DNA of 64,000 bases, from the NCBI RefSeq assembly GCF_001717465.1, contig NZ_CP017074.1, positions 2,136,873 through 2,200,872 of the forward strand, read 5' to 3'. The notes beneath the pieces are model-generated. The model was not told where the DNA came from, searched no databases, and was given only the letters and a program-made list of their open reading frames with translations. The position numbers were made by a program, and so were the translations under genes. The first letter of the stretch is position 1, and every line of letters starts with the position of its first letter. This DNA is from Luteimonas sp. JM171. GTDB taxonomy: Bacteria; Pseudomonadota; Gammaproteobacteria; Xanthomonadales; Xanthomonadaceae. Shown piece after piece: positions 1 to 10,244 of this stretch.

Positions 1-48
1 GCGATCGGTGAGATCAAGCGGTTGATGCTGGCCCGCCAGGTCGGATGA
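1..48 (+). CDS. sdhB: succinate dehydrogenase iron-sulfur subunit, C-terminal end (partial)
   Basis: Only the last 15 codons before a TGA at 46-48 are present. They read [15 protein letters not shown], which matches the typical C-terminus of SdhB, where a final helix follows the last cluster cysteines. The call is strengthened by the next gene, sdhE, which starts inside the stop codon (ATGA overlap at 45-48) and encodes the SDH flavinylation factor. SdhB carries the three Fe-S clusters of respiratory complex II. The identification rests on a short fragment plus context. Confidence 0.75.
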   Translation, partial: AIGEIKRLMLARQVG

Positions 49-299
49 CCCCGGAAGAGCAAGCCGAGCTGGGGCGCCTGCGCTGGCGCTCGCGGCGCGG
101 CATGCGCGAGCTGGACGTGCTGTTCAACCGGTACCTGGACCACGCCTGGGCGCAGGATTCCGAAGAGCAGCGCGGGGTTTTCCTACGCCTGCTGGACTGC
201 GAGGACGATAAGCTCTGGCGCTGGTTCATGGGCTACGAGGACGTCCCGGATGCCGAGCTCGCGGTGTTCATCCGCAGGGTGCTCGACCTGCCGCATTGA
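45..299 (+). CDS. sdhE: FAD assembly factor SdhE
   Basis: This 84-residue protein matches the SdhE/Sdh5/YgfY family in length and sequence. It has the hallmark RGMRELD motif (residues about 19-25; family RGxxExD), followed by the helical bundle with [15 protein letters not shown]. SdhE promotes covalent attachment of FAD to the flavoprotein subunit of succinate dehydrogenase and fumarate reductase in the cytoplasm. The ATG overlaps the sdhB stop (ATGA), so translation is probably coupled. A YgfX-like gene follows, as in enterobacteria. Confidence 0.93.
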   Translation: MTPEEQAELGRLRWRSRRGMRELDVLFNRYLDHAWAQDSEEQRGVFLRLLDCEDDKLWRWFMGYEDVPDAELAVFIRRVLDLPH

Positions 300-702
300 G
301 TGGAAGCCATCGCGCCTGCTGGGCGCGATGCTGCTGGTGCTCGGCGTGCTGGCCGGGTTCGCGGTGCTGTCCTCGGAGATGCCCCGCGCCGTCGCGTGGC
401 CGGTGGCGGGCCTGGCCGTCCTCAACGGTCTGTGGCTGGCCTGGGTTGAACTTCGCCGCCCGCGTTCGCGGTTCGTCTTCTCCGGCCAGGATGCGCCGGT
501 GGAAGTGGACGGGCGCAAGGTGCAAGAGGCCAGCGTGACCTGGCGCGGCCCGCTTGCGTTCGTTCGCTGGCGCGAACCCGACGGCAACCGCCGCCGCCTC
601 GCCTGGTGGCCCGATACCCTGCCGCCCCCCGCGCGCCGTGAACTGCGGCTGGCCGCGCCCGTGCGCAGGGCTGCGCCACAGGCGGCTTCGGTGGCAACAT
701 AG
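250..702 (+). CDS. YgfX-like small membrane protein
   Basis: The gene follows sdhE and encodes a hydrophobic hairpin (about residues 26-62 of the longest form: [19 protein letters not shown], then a second segment ending in [13 protein letters not shown]) and a soluble tail rich in Trp and Arg. Size, topology and the position after sdhE fit the YgfX (CptA) family, an inner-membrane protein of uncertain role partnered with SdhE. The start is unclear: the in-frame ATG at 250 overlaps sdhE by 50 bp, the next ATG at 328 removes the basic N-terminus, and an ATT at 295 would give the most family-like beginning (IEWKPSRLL). Confidence 0.62.
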   Translation: MPSSRCSSAGCSTCRIEWKPSRLLGAMLLVLGVLAGFAVLSSEMPRAVAWPVAGLAVLNGLWLAWVELRRPRSRFVFSGQDAPVEVDGRKVQEASVTWRGPLAFVRWREPDGNRRRLAWWPDTLPPPARRELRLAAPVRRAAPQAASVAT

Positions 703-754
703 CGGGCCTTGCGCCACCCATCGGCGCCGCGTCCCGTCCAGCCAGCGAGAGCCG

Positions 755-1996
755 ATGTTCAAACCCGTCCCCGTCGCGATCGGCCTGCGCTACCTGCGTG
801 CCAAGCGCCGCAACGGCTTCATCTCCTTCATTTCGCTGGCCTCGATCCTGGGCATCGCCATCGGGGTGGCGGTGCTGATTACCGCGCTGTCGGTGATGAG
901 CGGTTTCCAGCGCGAGATCCGCGACCGCATGCTGGAAATGGCCGCCCACGCCACCATCAGCGCCCACGGCGAGCCGATGGCGGATTGGCAGGTTGCGGTG
1001 GATGAGGCCATGGCCGACCCGCGCGTGGCCGGCGCCGCGCCCTATATCGAAACCCAGGCCCTGATCGCCGGGCCGCGGCGCGAGCCGGCGCTTCTGCAGG
1101 GCGTGTCGCCCAGCCACGAGAGCCAGGTGTCGAAGATCGCCGAGCGCATGATCGACGGCAGCCTCGACGACCTTGCCCCGGGGGAGTTCAACATCGTCCT
1201 CGGCCGCGACCTTGCCCTGTGGCTGGGCGTGGGGGTGGGCGACACCGTGATCGTCACCACCGACTTCCAGACCACCCCGATGGGCGCGGTGCCGCAGCTC
1301 AAGCGGTTCACCGTGAGCGGTCTGTTCCAGGTGGGCCACCAGCAGTTCGACCGCAGCCTGGCCGTGGCCAATATGCATGACCTCCAAAGGGTGCTACGGA
1401 TGGGCGATGGCGTCACCGGCGTGCGCCTGCGCCTGCATGACATGGACCGGGCCTGGGAGGTGGCGCGCGACCTCGCGGTGCGCCTGCAGGGCCCGTACAT
1501 GGTGAGCGACTGGAGCAGCGAGAACGCCAACATGTTCCGCGCCCTGCGCCTGGAGAAGACCATGATCGCGATCCTGCTCTCGCTGATCATTGCCATGGGG
1601 GCCTTCAACCTGGTGTCCTCGCAGGTGATGCTGGTGACCGACAAGCAGGCCGACATCGCCATCCTGCGCACCCTCGGGCTCACCCCGGGCGGGGTGATGC
1701 AGACCTTCATGGTCCAAGGCAGCATGATCGGCGTGTTCGGCACTGCGCTGGGCGTGGTGGGCGGCATCCTGCTCACCCTCAACCTCGAGAACATCCTGCG
1801 CGCCATCGAGCGCGCCTTCGACGTGGTGCTGATCCCGCCCGACGTCTACTACATCACCGGCCTGCCTACCGAGCTGAGCGCCCAGGACGTGGTGATCATT
1901 GCCGCGGTTGCGCTGGCGATGGCGCTGGTGGCCACCGTGTACCCGGCCTGGCGCGCGGCGCGCACGGCCCCGGCGGAGGCGCTGCGCTATGAGTGA
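755..1996 (+). CDS. lolC: lipoprotein-releasing ABC transporter permease (LolC/LolE family)
   Basis: A 413-residue inner-membrane permease of the MacB/LolC type. There is one transmembrane helix near the N-terminus (about 25-50, [20 protein letters not shown]), a large periplasmic domain, and three helices in the C-terminal 150 residues ([19 protein letters not shown] onward). Together with LolD it releases outer-membrane lipoproteins from the inner membrane to the carrier LolA. The ATG at 755 gives the conserved [25 protein letters not shown] beginning; upstream codons of the open frame look non-coding. Only one permease gene sits here, so it may act as a homodimer or pair with a LolE encoded elsewhere; LolC versus LolE cannot be decided. 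Confidence 0.9.
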   Translation: MFKPVPVAIGLRYLRAKRRNGFISFISLASILGIAIGVAVLITALSVMSGFQREIRDRMLEMAAHATISAHGEPMADWQVAVDEAMADPRVAGAAPYIETQALIAGPRREPALLQGVSPSHESQVSKIAERMIDGSLDDLAPGEFNIVLGRDLALWLGVGVGDTVIVTTDFQTTPMGAVPQLKRFTVSGLFQVGHQQFDRSLAVANMHDLQRVLRMGDGVTGVRLRLHDMDRAWEVARDLAVRLQGPYMVSDWSSENANMFRALRLEKTMIAILLSLIIAMGAFNLVSSQVMLVTDKQADIAILRTLGLTPGGVMQTFMVQGSMIGVFGTALGVVGGILLTLNLENILRAIERAFDVVLIPPDVYYITGLPTELSAQDVVIIAAVALAMALVATVYPAWRAARTAPAEALRYE

Positions 1997-2684
1997 GATC
2001 GTGGTGCGTGCCGAAGGGCTGGGCAAGACCTACCGCGAAGGCGGACTCAACACCCGGGTGTTCGAGAACCTGGATTTCGAAGTCGCACGCGGCGAAACCG
2101 TTGCCATCCTCGGCGCCTCGGGGGCGGGCAAGAGCACGCTGTTGCACCTGCTGGGCGGCCTGGACACGCCCACCGCCGGCGAGGTGTACGTGGCCGGCAA
2201 CAGGATGAGCGCGCTTTCCGATGCCGCCCGCGGCCGGCTGCGCAACAGTTCGCTGGGCTTCGTGTACCAGTTCCACCACCTGCTGCCGGAGTTCACCGCG
2301 CTGGAGAACGTGATGCTGCCGGTGCTGCTGTCGGGGGCCGCGGTGCCGCAGGCCACGGACCGTGCCCGGCAGCTGCTCGAAGCCGTGGGCCTCGGGCACC
2401 GGCTGCGCCACAAGCCCGGCGAGCTGTCCGGCGGCGAGCGCCAGCGTGCGGCGGTGGCGCGGGCGCTGGTCAACCAGCCGGCCTGCGTGCTCGGCGACGA
2501 GCCCACCGGCAACCTGGATGAGAAGACGGCCGCCACCGTGTTCGAGCTGATGCTGGCCCTCAACCGCGAGCAGGCCACCAGCCTGGTGGTGGTGACCCAT
2601 GACCGCAGCCTGGCGCGGCGGCTTGACCGCGTGCTCGAGCTTCATGAAGGCCGCCTGCGCGAGGTGCCGGCCGGCACCGCCTGA
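1989..2684 (+). CDS. lolD: lipoprotein-releasing ABC transporter ATP-binding protein LolD
   Basis: A 231-residue ABC ATPase that powers lipoprotein extraction with the LolC/E permease. Visible motifs are Walker [10 protein letters not shown], signature [15 protein letters not shown], Walker [12 protein letters not shown] and the switch histidine in VVVTHD. The start ATG at 1989 overlaps the end of lolC by 8 bp, giving [15 protein letters not shown]; this indicates translational coupling and a two-gene operon. The [15 protein letters not shown] segment is typical of the LolD/MacB subgroup. Confidence 0.94.
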   Translation: MSEIVVRAEGLGKTYREGGLNTRVFENLDFEVARGETVAILGASGAGKSTLLHLLGGLDTPTAGEVYVAGNRMSALSDAARGRLRNSSLGFVYQFHHLLPEFTALENVMLPVLLSGAAVPQATDRARQLLEAVGLGHRLRHKPGELSGGERQRAAVARALVNQPACVLGDEPTGNLDEKTAATVFELMLALNREQATSLVVVTHDRSLARRLDRVLELHEGRLREVPAGTA

Positions 2685-2858
2685 GCCCCCTGGCCAGCTC
2701 CCCGTACGCTTGCGTGCGGAGTTGTGCTAGCTTTTCGCGAAGGCACGCCCAGCGCGGGTGCCGGGCAGGTCGCGACCCCCACCGGGACCGAGCCGACAAC
2801 CAACAGGCCTCAAGGCCGTGTTCACCTGTCGACTTATCACTGGTTTGGGGGGAAATCC

Positions 2859-5468
2859 ATGTACTCGTTCCGACCGCAACACAATCTCCTGGCCGCTGCC
2901 GTCCTGGCCGGCCTGGCAGCCCTGGCCCATGTCCCCCTTGCCCAGGCCCAGGAACCGGCCCAGCCAGAGGCCGGGGAACGCAGCGAGCAGGCCACCACGC
3001 TGGCAACCCTGACCGTGACGGCGCAGAAGCGCGAGGAAGCGCTGCAGGACGTGCCGATCGTGGTCAATGTCCTGCCCGAACAGCTGCTGCTCGATACCGG
3101 CGTGCGCGACATCAAGGACATGCAGGTGCTGGTGCCCGGCCTGACCGTGACCAGCACCCAGTCCGCGGCGCAGACCACCGCCCGCATCCGCGGCATCGGC
3201 ACGGTGGGCGACAACCCCGGCCTGGAGTCGTCCGTGGGCGTGGTGATCGACGGCGTGTACCGCGCCCGCAACAGCGTCGGGTTCGGCGACCTGGGCGAGC
3301 TGGAGCGGATCGAGGTGCTCAAGGGCCCGCAGGGCACCGTGTTCGGCAAGAACACCTCGGCCGGCGTGATCAACGTGATCACCCGCAGGCCGTCCTTCCA
3401 GCAGGAGGTCGAGGGCGAGGTGACCGTGGGCAACTACGGCCTGGTGGGCGTCTCCGGCTCCTACAACGACGCCCTGGCCGACAACGCGGCGTTCCGGGTC
3501 TATGCCACCAAGCGCAAGCGCGACGGCTATGACGATGTGTTCGTGGCCAACGGCCCGCGCACGCAGACCGATGACAACGACATGGACTACCACTCCATGC
3601 GCGCGCAGCTGCTGATCGAACCCAGCGCGGACCTGAGCATCAACTTCGCCGGCGACTTCACCAACCGCGACGAGAGCTGCTGCGTCAACGTCACCACGCA
3701 CCGCGGCCCGACCGCGGCGATCATCGACGCGCTGACGCCGGGCGGGGAGGGGATCATCCCGGTGCCCGATCCCGACCGGCGCCTTGCCTATGCCAACCGG
3801 CCCTCGGTGCAGGACATCAAGGACAAGGGCGTTTCCGCGGAGGTCAACTGGACCACGCCGTGGATGAACAACGCGCTGCTGACCTCGATCACCTCCGCGC
3901 GCACCTGGGATGCGGTCACCAGCATTGATTTCGACTACAGCGCCGCCGACATCATGTTCCGCCCGGCGGACGAGGACTATTCGCTGGTCGCCTTCGACAC
4001 CTTCACCCAGGAGTTCCGCCTGACCGGGTCCACCGACCGCGTGGACTGGATGGTGGGCCTGTTCTATTCGGATGAGGACCTCAAGCGCAACGACTCGTAC
4101 CACATGGGGGCGGCGTACGAACCCTACCTGTCCACGCTGGTGGGCAGCCAGGTGCTGGCTGGCCTGGCGCAGGCCGTCGATGGGCTGCAGCAGGCCGTCG
4201 GCCCGCTCGGCCTGAGCGTCAATACGGCCAATCCGGCGACGTTCTTCTCCGAGATCACGGGCCAGCCGTTCGGCACCAACTTCGCCGGCGTCGGCGCCCA
4301 CGACCGCTATGCCCAGAACGCCAAGAGCGCGGCGATCTTCACCAACAACACCTTCCACGTGACCGACCGCTTCGACCTGACCGTCGGCCTGCGCTACACG
4401 CGGGAGAAGAAGACCCTGGATTCGCGTTTCAGCAATCCCAACGGAAGCGCGGCCTGCGGGATCACCCTGTCCGACCCGGCCGCGGCCGTGGGCGGCGCCC
4501 TGGTCGGGCGGGTGGACGGGTTCGCCAACCTGCCGCCGGCGGTGCAGCAGCAGCTGATGGCGCAGATGCTCCCGCAGCTCGCCCCGGCGATCGAGCAGGT
4601 TGCCGGCTACATGTGCCTGCCCTGGTCCAACGCGCTCCACAACGGCCGGGAGACCTACCAGGAACGTACCGAGAAGGAGTGGTCGGGCACCATCAAGGCG
4701 GCCTACGACTTCTCCGACGACGTGATGGGCTACGTGTCGGCGGCGCGCGGCTACAAGGCGGGCGGGTTCAACCTGGACCGCGTGCAGGTGGGCATCACCC
4801 CGCAGGACGACACCTACTTCCCCGGCGAATTCGTGGACAGCTACGAGCTGGGCGTGAAGACCATCTGGGCCGACGGCAACCTGCTGTTCAACGCGGCGCT
4901 GTTCCACCAGGAGTACGAGGACTTCCAGCTCAACAGCTTCCTGGGCACCGCGTTCGTGGTCCGCGCGATCCCGGAGGTCACCTCCACCGGCGTGGACATG
5001 GACGTGCTGTGGCAGACCGGCATCCCCGGGCTGATGGTGCAGGGCGGGCTGACCTACGCCGAGACCGAGTACGGCAACGACCTGCTGCCCGACGCCGACC
5101 TGGCGCTGCTGCCCGGCAACCAGATGAGCTTCGCGCCCAAGTGGTCCGGCAACGCCTCGGTCACCTACGAGTGGGACGTGGGGTCCAACCTGCTCGGGCG
5201 GTTCAACGTTGGCGCCAAGTACATGTCCGACTACAACACCGGCTCGGACCTGGATCCGCAGAAGGAGCAGGAGGCCTACACCCTGCTCAACGCCCGCATC
5301 GGCTTTGGCCGTCAGGACCGGCGCTGGATGGTGGAGTTCTGGGGCCAGAACCTCACCGACGAGACCTACAAGCAGGTGGGCATCGACGCACCCATCCAGA
5401 GCGGTTCCTGGAACGCCTACCTGGGCGCGCCGCGCACCTACGGCATGACCCTGCGCGTGCGCTACTGA
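2859..5468 (+). CDS. TonB-dependent outer-membrane receptor
   Basis: An 869-residue TonB-dependent receptor of the iron-complex (OMR) type. A signal peptide (about 1-31, ending AQAQ) is followed by a TonB-box-like stretch (TLTVTAQKREEALQDVP), a plug with RIRGIGTVGDNPGLESSV and GVINVITRRP, and a 22-strand barrel ending in the aromatic-terminated TLRVRY. It takes up a ligand across the outer membrane using TonB energy; the substrate cannot be told from sequence. The ATG at 2859 has a purine-rich site (GGGGGGAAA) just upstream. Cys pairs are visible near residue 270 (CCVN) and around 530-585, probably extracellular-loop disulfides. A strong terminator follows. Confidence 0.9.
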   Translation: MYSFRPQHNLLAAAVLAGLAALAHVPLAQAQEPAQPEAGERSEQATTLATLTVTAQKREEALQDVPIVVNVLPEQLLLDTGVRDIKDMQVLVPGLTVTSTQSAAQTTARIRGIGTVGDNPGLESSVGVVIDGVYRARNSVGFGDLGELERIEVLKGPQGTVFGKNTSAGVINVITRRPSFQQEVEGEVTVGNYGLVGVSGSYNDALADNAAFRVYATKRKRDGYDDVFVANGPRTQTDDNDMDYHSMRAQLLIEPSADLSINFAGDFTNRDESCCVNVTTHRGPTAAIIDALTPGGEGIIPVPDPDRRLAYANRPSVQDIKDKGVSAEVNWTTPWMNNALLTSITSARTWDAVTSIDFDYSAADIMFRPADEDYSLVAFDTFTQEFRLTGSTDRVDWMVGLFYSDEDLKRNDSYHMGAAYEPYLSTLVGSQVLAGLAQAVDGLQQAVGPLGLSVNTANPATFFSEITGQPFGTNFAGVGAHDRYAQNAKSAAIFTNNTFHVTDRFDLTVGLRYTREKKTLDSRFSNPNGSAACGITLSDPAAAVGGALVGRVDGFANLPPAVQQQLMAQMLPQLAPAIEQVAGYMCLPWSNALHNGRETYQERTEKEWSGTIKAAYDFSDDVMGYVSAARGYKAGGFNLDRVQVGITPQDDTYFPGEFVDSYELGVKTIWADGNLLFNAALFHQEYEDFQLNSFLGTAFVVRAIPEVTSTGVDMDVLWQTGIPGLMVQGGLTYAETEYGNDLLPDADLALLPGNQMSFAPKWSGNASVTYEWDVGSNLLGRFNVGAKYMSDYNTGSDLDPQKEQEAYTLLNARIGFGRQDRRWMVEFWGQNLTDETYKQVGIDAPIQSGSWNAYLGAPRTYGMTLRVRY

Positions 5469-5502
5469 GCAGCAGCCACCGCAGCACATCGCCGCAAGGC
5501 TC

Positions 5503-5540
5503 CCGGCCCGCGCATCCCCCGATGCGCGGGCCGGCTTTTT
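5503..5540 (+). terminator. Rho-independent terminator of the TonB receptor gene
   Basis: A perfect 14-bp stem (5503-5516 with 5521-5534, CCGGCCCGCGCATC and its complement) with a CCCC loop is followed by TTTTT at 5536-5540. It starts 34 bp after the receptor stop codon and isolates it from pncC. Confidence 0.9.
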
Positions 5541-5577
5541 GCGACAATCGCCGCAACACTGAACCCAGGCGATTGCC

Positions 5578-6078
5578 GTGACCGACTCCGCTCCAGACGA
5601 CCACACCCTGCGCGGCCTTGCCGCCTCCCTGGGCGAGCGGCTGCGCGCCGGCCGCGACATGCTGGTCACCGCCGAGAGCTGCACCGGGGGCTGGATCGCC
5701 AAGGCGATGACTGACGTGGCCGGATCCTCGGAGTGGTTCGACTGCGGCATGGTGGCCTACAGCTACGAGGCCAAGCAGGCGATGCTGGGCGTCAGGCCCG
5801 GTACGCTGGAGGAGCATGGCGCGGTCAGCCGGGAGACGGCGGTGGAGATGGTGTCCGGCGCCCTGGTGCATTCGGGTGCCACGCTCGCGGTGGCGGTGAC
5901 GGGCATCGCAGGGCCGGGCGGCGGAACCGCCGACAAGCCGGTGGGGACGGTGTGGATCGCCTGGAAGCGCCGTGCCGGCTACACCCATGCCGAGCTGTTC
6001 CACTTCGAAGGGGACCGCGACGCGGTCCGGCGCTGCACGGTGATGGCCGCGCTCAAGGGCCTGGAGCCGCTGCTGTGA
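5578..6078 (+). CDS. pncC: nicotinamide-nucleotide amidase (CinA C-terminal domain family)
   Basis: A 166-residue stand-alone CinA C-terminal domain. It shows the family motifs TAESCTGGWIAKAMTDVAGSS, GMVAYSYEAKQAMLGV, and AVTGIAGPGGGTADKPVGTVW. PncC deamidates nicotinamide mononucleotide to nicotinate mononucleotide in pyridine-nucleotide salvage. The start is a GTG at 5578, just after the terminator, matching the usual family length. A CinA-type gene a little upstream of recA is a recurrent arrangement in proteobacteria. Confidence 0.9.
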   Translation: MTDSAPDDHTLRGLAASLGERLRAGRDMLVTAESCTGGWIAKAMTDVAGSSEWFDCGMVAYSYEAKQAMLGVRPGTLEEHGAVSRETAVEMVSGALVHSGATLAVAVTGIAGPGGGTADKPVGTVWIAWKRRAGYTHAELFHFEGDRDAVRRCTVMAALKGLEPLL

Positions 6079-6109
6079 GTGCGAGGCTGGCGCAGGGAGG
6101 GGCACGCTG

Positions 6110-7795
6110 ATGTGGGAGACCATCGGCACCGTCCGCGACCTGGGCCGGCTGCAGGAAATCGCCTCGGTCCTGATCCGGTTCGGATTCGGCGAGTTCGTCC
6201 AGCGCATCGGCCTGGTGGGGGCGCTTGAGCGGGCAGGGCGGCTGCTGCACATCGGCCAGCAGGAGGAGCGCCAGCGGCATGCGCCCGCGGTGCGCTTCCG
6301 CCATGCGCTGCAGGAGCTGGGCCCCACCTTCGTCAAGTTCGGGCAGGTGCTGGCCACCCGCATCGACCTGCTGCCGCCCGACTGGATCGCCGAGCTGGGC
6401 AAGCTGCAGAACGCGGTGCCGGCCTTCAGCTGGGAAGAGATCCGCCCGCAGCTGGCCGACGACCTGGGCGCCGATCCGGAAACCGTGTTCGCACGCATCG
6501 AAACCGAGCCGATGGCGGCGGCGTCGCTGGCCCAGGCCCACCGTGCGTGGCTGGAAGACGGCCGCCCGGTGGTGCTCAAGGTGCGCCGGCCCGGCATCCG
6601 CGAGGTGGTCGAGGCCGACCTGCGGCTGCTGATGCGGGTGGCGGAGATCATCGAGGCCCAGGTGCCGGACCTGCGGCGCTACCGTCCCAGCGGCATCGTG
6701 CAGCAGTTCGCGAGTTCGTTGCGCGCGGAGCTGGACTTCGCCGCCGAGTGCCGCAACGCGGAGCGGATCGCGGAGAACTTCGAGGGAGATGACCGCATCG
6801 CCATCCCCGGCATCCACTGGCAGTGGACCTGCGAGCGGCTCAACGTGCAGGACTTCATGGATGGCATTCCCGGCGGCGACATGGCCTCGCTGGACGCGCT
6901 GGGGCTGGACCGCCACGAGCTGGCCCGCCGCGGCGCCGGCATCGTGCTGAAGATGGTGCTTGAAGACGGCCTGTTCCACGCCGACCCGCACCCGGGCAAC
7001 ATCTTCTATCTCGACGACGGCCGGATCGGGGTGATCGACTTCGGCATGGTCGGGCGCGTGGGCGAGCGCCGGCGGCAGCAGGTGGCCCAGCTCCTGCACG
7101 GCATGGTCACGCAGGAGTCCGAGGCGGTGGCCGACATCCTGCTGGACTGGACCGATGGCGATGCGGACGTGGACGAGAGCCGGCTGCAGACCGACGTGGA
7201 CGGGCTGGTGGACCAGTACCGCGGCGTGCCCCTCAAGGAACTGCGGATGGGCCAGATGCTGCTGGACGTCTCCGCCATGCTGCGCCGGAACCGGCTCACC
7301 CTGCCGCCGGACCTGGCGCTGATGATCAAGGCCTTCCTGACCCTGGAAGGCCTGGGCCGGCGCCTGGATCCCGATTTCGACATGGCCAGCGAGGCCCAGC
7401 CCTACCTGGAGCGGGCGCTGCTGCAGCGCTACTCGCCGTCCGCGCTGGCGCGGCGTGGGCGCCGCACGGTCTCCGGCCTGCTTGACCTGGCCGGGAGCCT
7501 GCCGCGCGACCTGCGGCGGCTGATGCAGGCGGCCCGCCGGGGGCGCCTGCGTACCCAGATCGAGGTCACTTCGCTCAAGGCGTTCGGGGACCAGATCAAC
7601 AGCGCCGCAAATCGCCTGACCGTGGGGGTGATCACGGCGGCGCTCATCATCGGCTCCTCGATCGTCATGAACTCGGTGGGCGGGGGCGTTTCCAACCGGG
7701 GCTTGATGACCTTGGGGGTGCTGGGCTTCGTGGGCGCCGCGCTGAGCGGCATCTGGATCGTTTTCTCGATCTGGCGCAGCGGCCGGGGGAAGTAG
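6110..7795 (+). CDS. AarF/UbiB (ABC1) family atypical kinase, membrane-anchored
   Basis: A 561-residue ABC1-family protein. Motifs visible are the KxGQ loop (TFVKFGQVLATRIDLLP, about 72-88), the nucleotide-binding lysine in VVLKVRRPGI, the catalytic FHADPHPGN and the metal-binding VIDFGMVGR. Two hydrophobic helices at the C-terminus (about 505-525 and 533-552) anchor it in the membrane. Family members such as UbiB support ubiquinone biosynthesis as small-molecule or lipid ATPases. Here it is not next to ubiE or ubiJ, so it may be a second paralog rather than UbiB itself. A purine-rich site (GGAGGGGC) precedes the ATG. Confidence 0.86.
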   Translation: MWETIGTVRDLGRLQEIASVLIRFGFGEFVQRIGLVGALERAGRLLHIGQQEERQRHAPAVRFRHALQELGPTFVKFGQVLATRIDLLPPDWIAELGKLQNAVPAFSWEEIRPQLADDLGADPETVFARIETEPMAAASLAQAHRAWLEDGRPVVLKVRRPGIREVVEADLRLLMRVAEIIEAQVPDLRRYRPSGIVQQFASSLRAELDFAAECRNAERIAENFEGDDRIAIPGIHWQWTCERLNVQDFMDGIPGGDMASLDALGLDRHELARRGAGIVLKMVLEDGLFHADPHPGNIFYLDDGRIGVIDFGMVGRVGERRRQQVAQLLHGMVTQESEAVADILLDWTDGDADVDESRLQTDVDGLVDQYRGVPLKELRMGQMLLDVSAMLRRNRLTLPPDLALMIKAFLTLEGLGRRLDPDFDMASEAQPYLERALLQRYSPSALARRGRRTVSGLLDLAGSLPRDLRRLMQAARRGRLRTQIEVTSLKAFGDQINSAANRLTVGVITAALIIGSSIVMNSVGGGVSNRGLMTLGVLGFVGAALSGIWIVFSIWRSGRGK

Positions 7796-7818
7796 GCGGT
7801 CGCCCAGGCCGCGATACA

Positions 7819-7847
7819 TTGACCCTGCGGGTTGTTAGTAGTATTAC
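7819..7847 (+). promoter_or_regulatory. sigma70-type promoter of lexA
   Basis: A -35 hexamer TTGACC (7819-7824) and a -10 hexamer TATTAC (7842-7847) are separated by exactly 17 bp. Transcription would begin about 7-9 bp after the -10, at or within 1-2 bases of the lexA ATG (7856), so the mRNA would be leaderless or nearly so. The -10 lies inside the LexA box, so LexA binding would exclude RNA polymerase. Confidence 0.7.
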
Positions 7848-7853
7848 TACTAA
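7835..7853 (+). promoter_or_regulatory. LexA box (SOS operator) autoregulating lexA
   Basis: The site TTAGTAGTATTACTACTAA is a palindrome with two perfect 9-bp arms around one central T. It matches the LexA-binding motif known from Xanthomonas rather than the E. coli CTGT-N8-ACAG box. It ends 2 bp before the lexA start codon and covers the -10 element. Confidence 0.93.
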
Positions 7854-7855
7854 CC

Positions 7856-8521
7856 ATGGATCTCACCGATACCCAGCGCGACATCCTCGCCCTCATCGCC
7901 GACCGCATCGAGGCCGAGGGCGTGCCCCCGTCCCAGACCGAGATCGCCCGCGCGCTGGGGTTCAGCAGCGTGCGCGCGGCGCAGTACCACCTGGAAGCGC
8001 TTGAGGCCGCTGGCGCCATCGAGCGCGTGCCGGGCAGGGCCCGCGGCATCCGCCTGCTGGTGCCGCCGGAGCAGCCGCAGGCCAGCCTGGACCTGGCCGG
8101 CCCCGGTGCCAATGATCCGGAAGACGCGCTGCGCCTGCCGGTGCTGGGCCAGGTGGCCGCCGGCACCCCGATTGGCGCCGACGCCCCGCAGTCGCTGGAT
8201 GCCGACGATTACCTGCTGCTGGACCGGGTGCTGTTTTCGCCCGCGCCCGATTACCTGCTCAAGGTGAAGGGTGATTCCATGCGCGACGAGGGGATCTTCG
8301 ACGGCGACCTGATCGGCGTACACCGCACCGGCGAGGCACGCTCGGGGCAGATCGTGGTGGCGCGGGTGGACGAGGAGGTCACGGTGAAGCTGCTCAAGGT
8401 GGGCAGCGACAGGATCCGCCTGCTGCCGCGCAACCCCGACCACGAACCGATCGAGGTGCTTCCCGGCCAGGACTTCGCCATCGAGGGCCTGTATTGCGGC
8501 CTGGTGAGGCCCAACCGTTGA
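7856..8521 (+). CDS. lexA: SOS transcriptional repressor LexA
   Basis: A 221-residue LexA. The N-terminal winged helix-turn-helix (about 1-70) is followed by the self-cleavage domain: scissile Ala-Gly at 102-103 (LGQVAAGTP), nucleophile Ser141 (KGDSMRDEG) and general base Lys178 (VTVKLL). LexA represses SOS genes and is cleaved on activated RecA. The ATG at 7856 is chosen because it gives the normal MDLTDTQRDIL beginning; the longer frame would run through the operator. No Shine-Dalgarno sequence precedes it, in line with leaderless translation. recA and recX follow. Confidence 0.97.
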   Translation: MDLTDTQRDILALIADRIEAEGVPPSQTEIARALGFSSVRAAQYHLEALEAAGAIERVPGRARGIRLLVPPEQPQASLDLAGPGANDPEDALRLPVLGQVAAGTPIGADAPQSLDADDYLLLDRVLFSPAPDYLLKVKGDSMRDEGIFDGDLIGVHRTGEARSGQIVVARVDEEVTVKLLKVGSDRIRLLPRNPDHEPIEVLPGQDFAIEGLYCGLVRPNR

Positions 8522-8712
8522 GCCGGCGCCGGGCCGCGCGGAGCGTGGATTCCTGCTGCCGGCGGCGGCGTTTTCCTACCGCCCGCGCCGGGGTTCCCGG
8601 CTGGCCCGCCCCCGCCCGCTGACACACGCTTGGGGCGTGGTCGCAGCCTGTGCGATCCACCCCCGCCAGAATCACTCCCAACCCGGATCAACAATTGCAG
8701 AGGAAAGCCAAA

Positions 8713-9750
<1,038 letters not shown>

Positions 9751-9755
9751 GCCCG

Positions 9756-10244
9756 TTGACCGGCGAACGCCGCAAGAGGAAGAAGCCCGAGCCCAGCCCC
9801 GCCCAGCGGGCGCTGGGCTTGCTGGTGCGTCGGGAACACTCGCGCCGCGAGCTGGAACGCAAGCTTGCCGCGCGCGGGGTGGAGGAGGCGGAGGCGGCGA
9901 AGGCCGTTGAGCTCATGCGCGAGCAGGGCTGGCAGGACGACACCCGCTTTGCGGTCAGCCTCGCGCGCAGCCGCGCGGGCAGCGGTTACGGTCCGCTGCG
10001 CATCCGCCAGGAGCTGGAGATGCACCAGCTCGAGGCCGGCGCGGTGGACGCGGCGTTCGAATCGCTGGCCGAGGACGGGGAAGACGATTGGGAGGCGCGC
10101 GCCCGGGCGCTGGTGCAGCGCCGCTATGGCGATTTGGAAGGCGCCGACCGCGCGCGCCGTCACAAGGCGGCCGAGCACCTGCTGCGACGGGGCTTCGAGG
10201 TGGAAACCGCACGCCGGGCCACCGGCTTCATGCCGGACTACTGA
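9756..10244 (+). CDS. recX: RecA regulatory protein RecX
   Basis: A 162-residue RecX with three tandem three-helix repeats: ALGLLVRREHSRRELERKL, then GWQDDTRFAVSLARSR, then the C-terminal AAEHLLRRGFEVETARRATG. RecX binds in the groove of RecA filaments and limits their growth. It starts with TTG at 9756, only 5 bp after the recA stop, so it is co-transcribed. The basic N-terminal stretch RRKRKKPEP is common in Xanthomonadaceae versions. Confidence 0.93.
   Translation: MTGERRKRKKPEPSPAQRALGLLVRREHSRRELERKLAARGVEEAEAAKAVELMREQGWQDDTRFAVSLARSRAGSGYGPLRIRQELEMHQLEAGAVDAAFESLAEDGEDDWEARARALVQRRYGDLEGADRARRHKAAEHLLRRGFEVETARRATGFMPDY

Noticed and set aside
2694..2722. hairpin after lolD
   Set aside because: The stem is imperfect and no T-run follows; not a convincing terminator.
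2727..5750. 1007-residue minus-strand open frame
   Set aside because: It is antisense to a clear TonB receptor; its product is low-complexity His/Arg/Gly/Val-rich, the usual shadow of GC-rich coding DNA.
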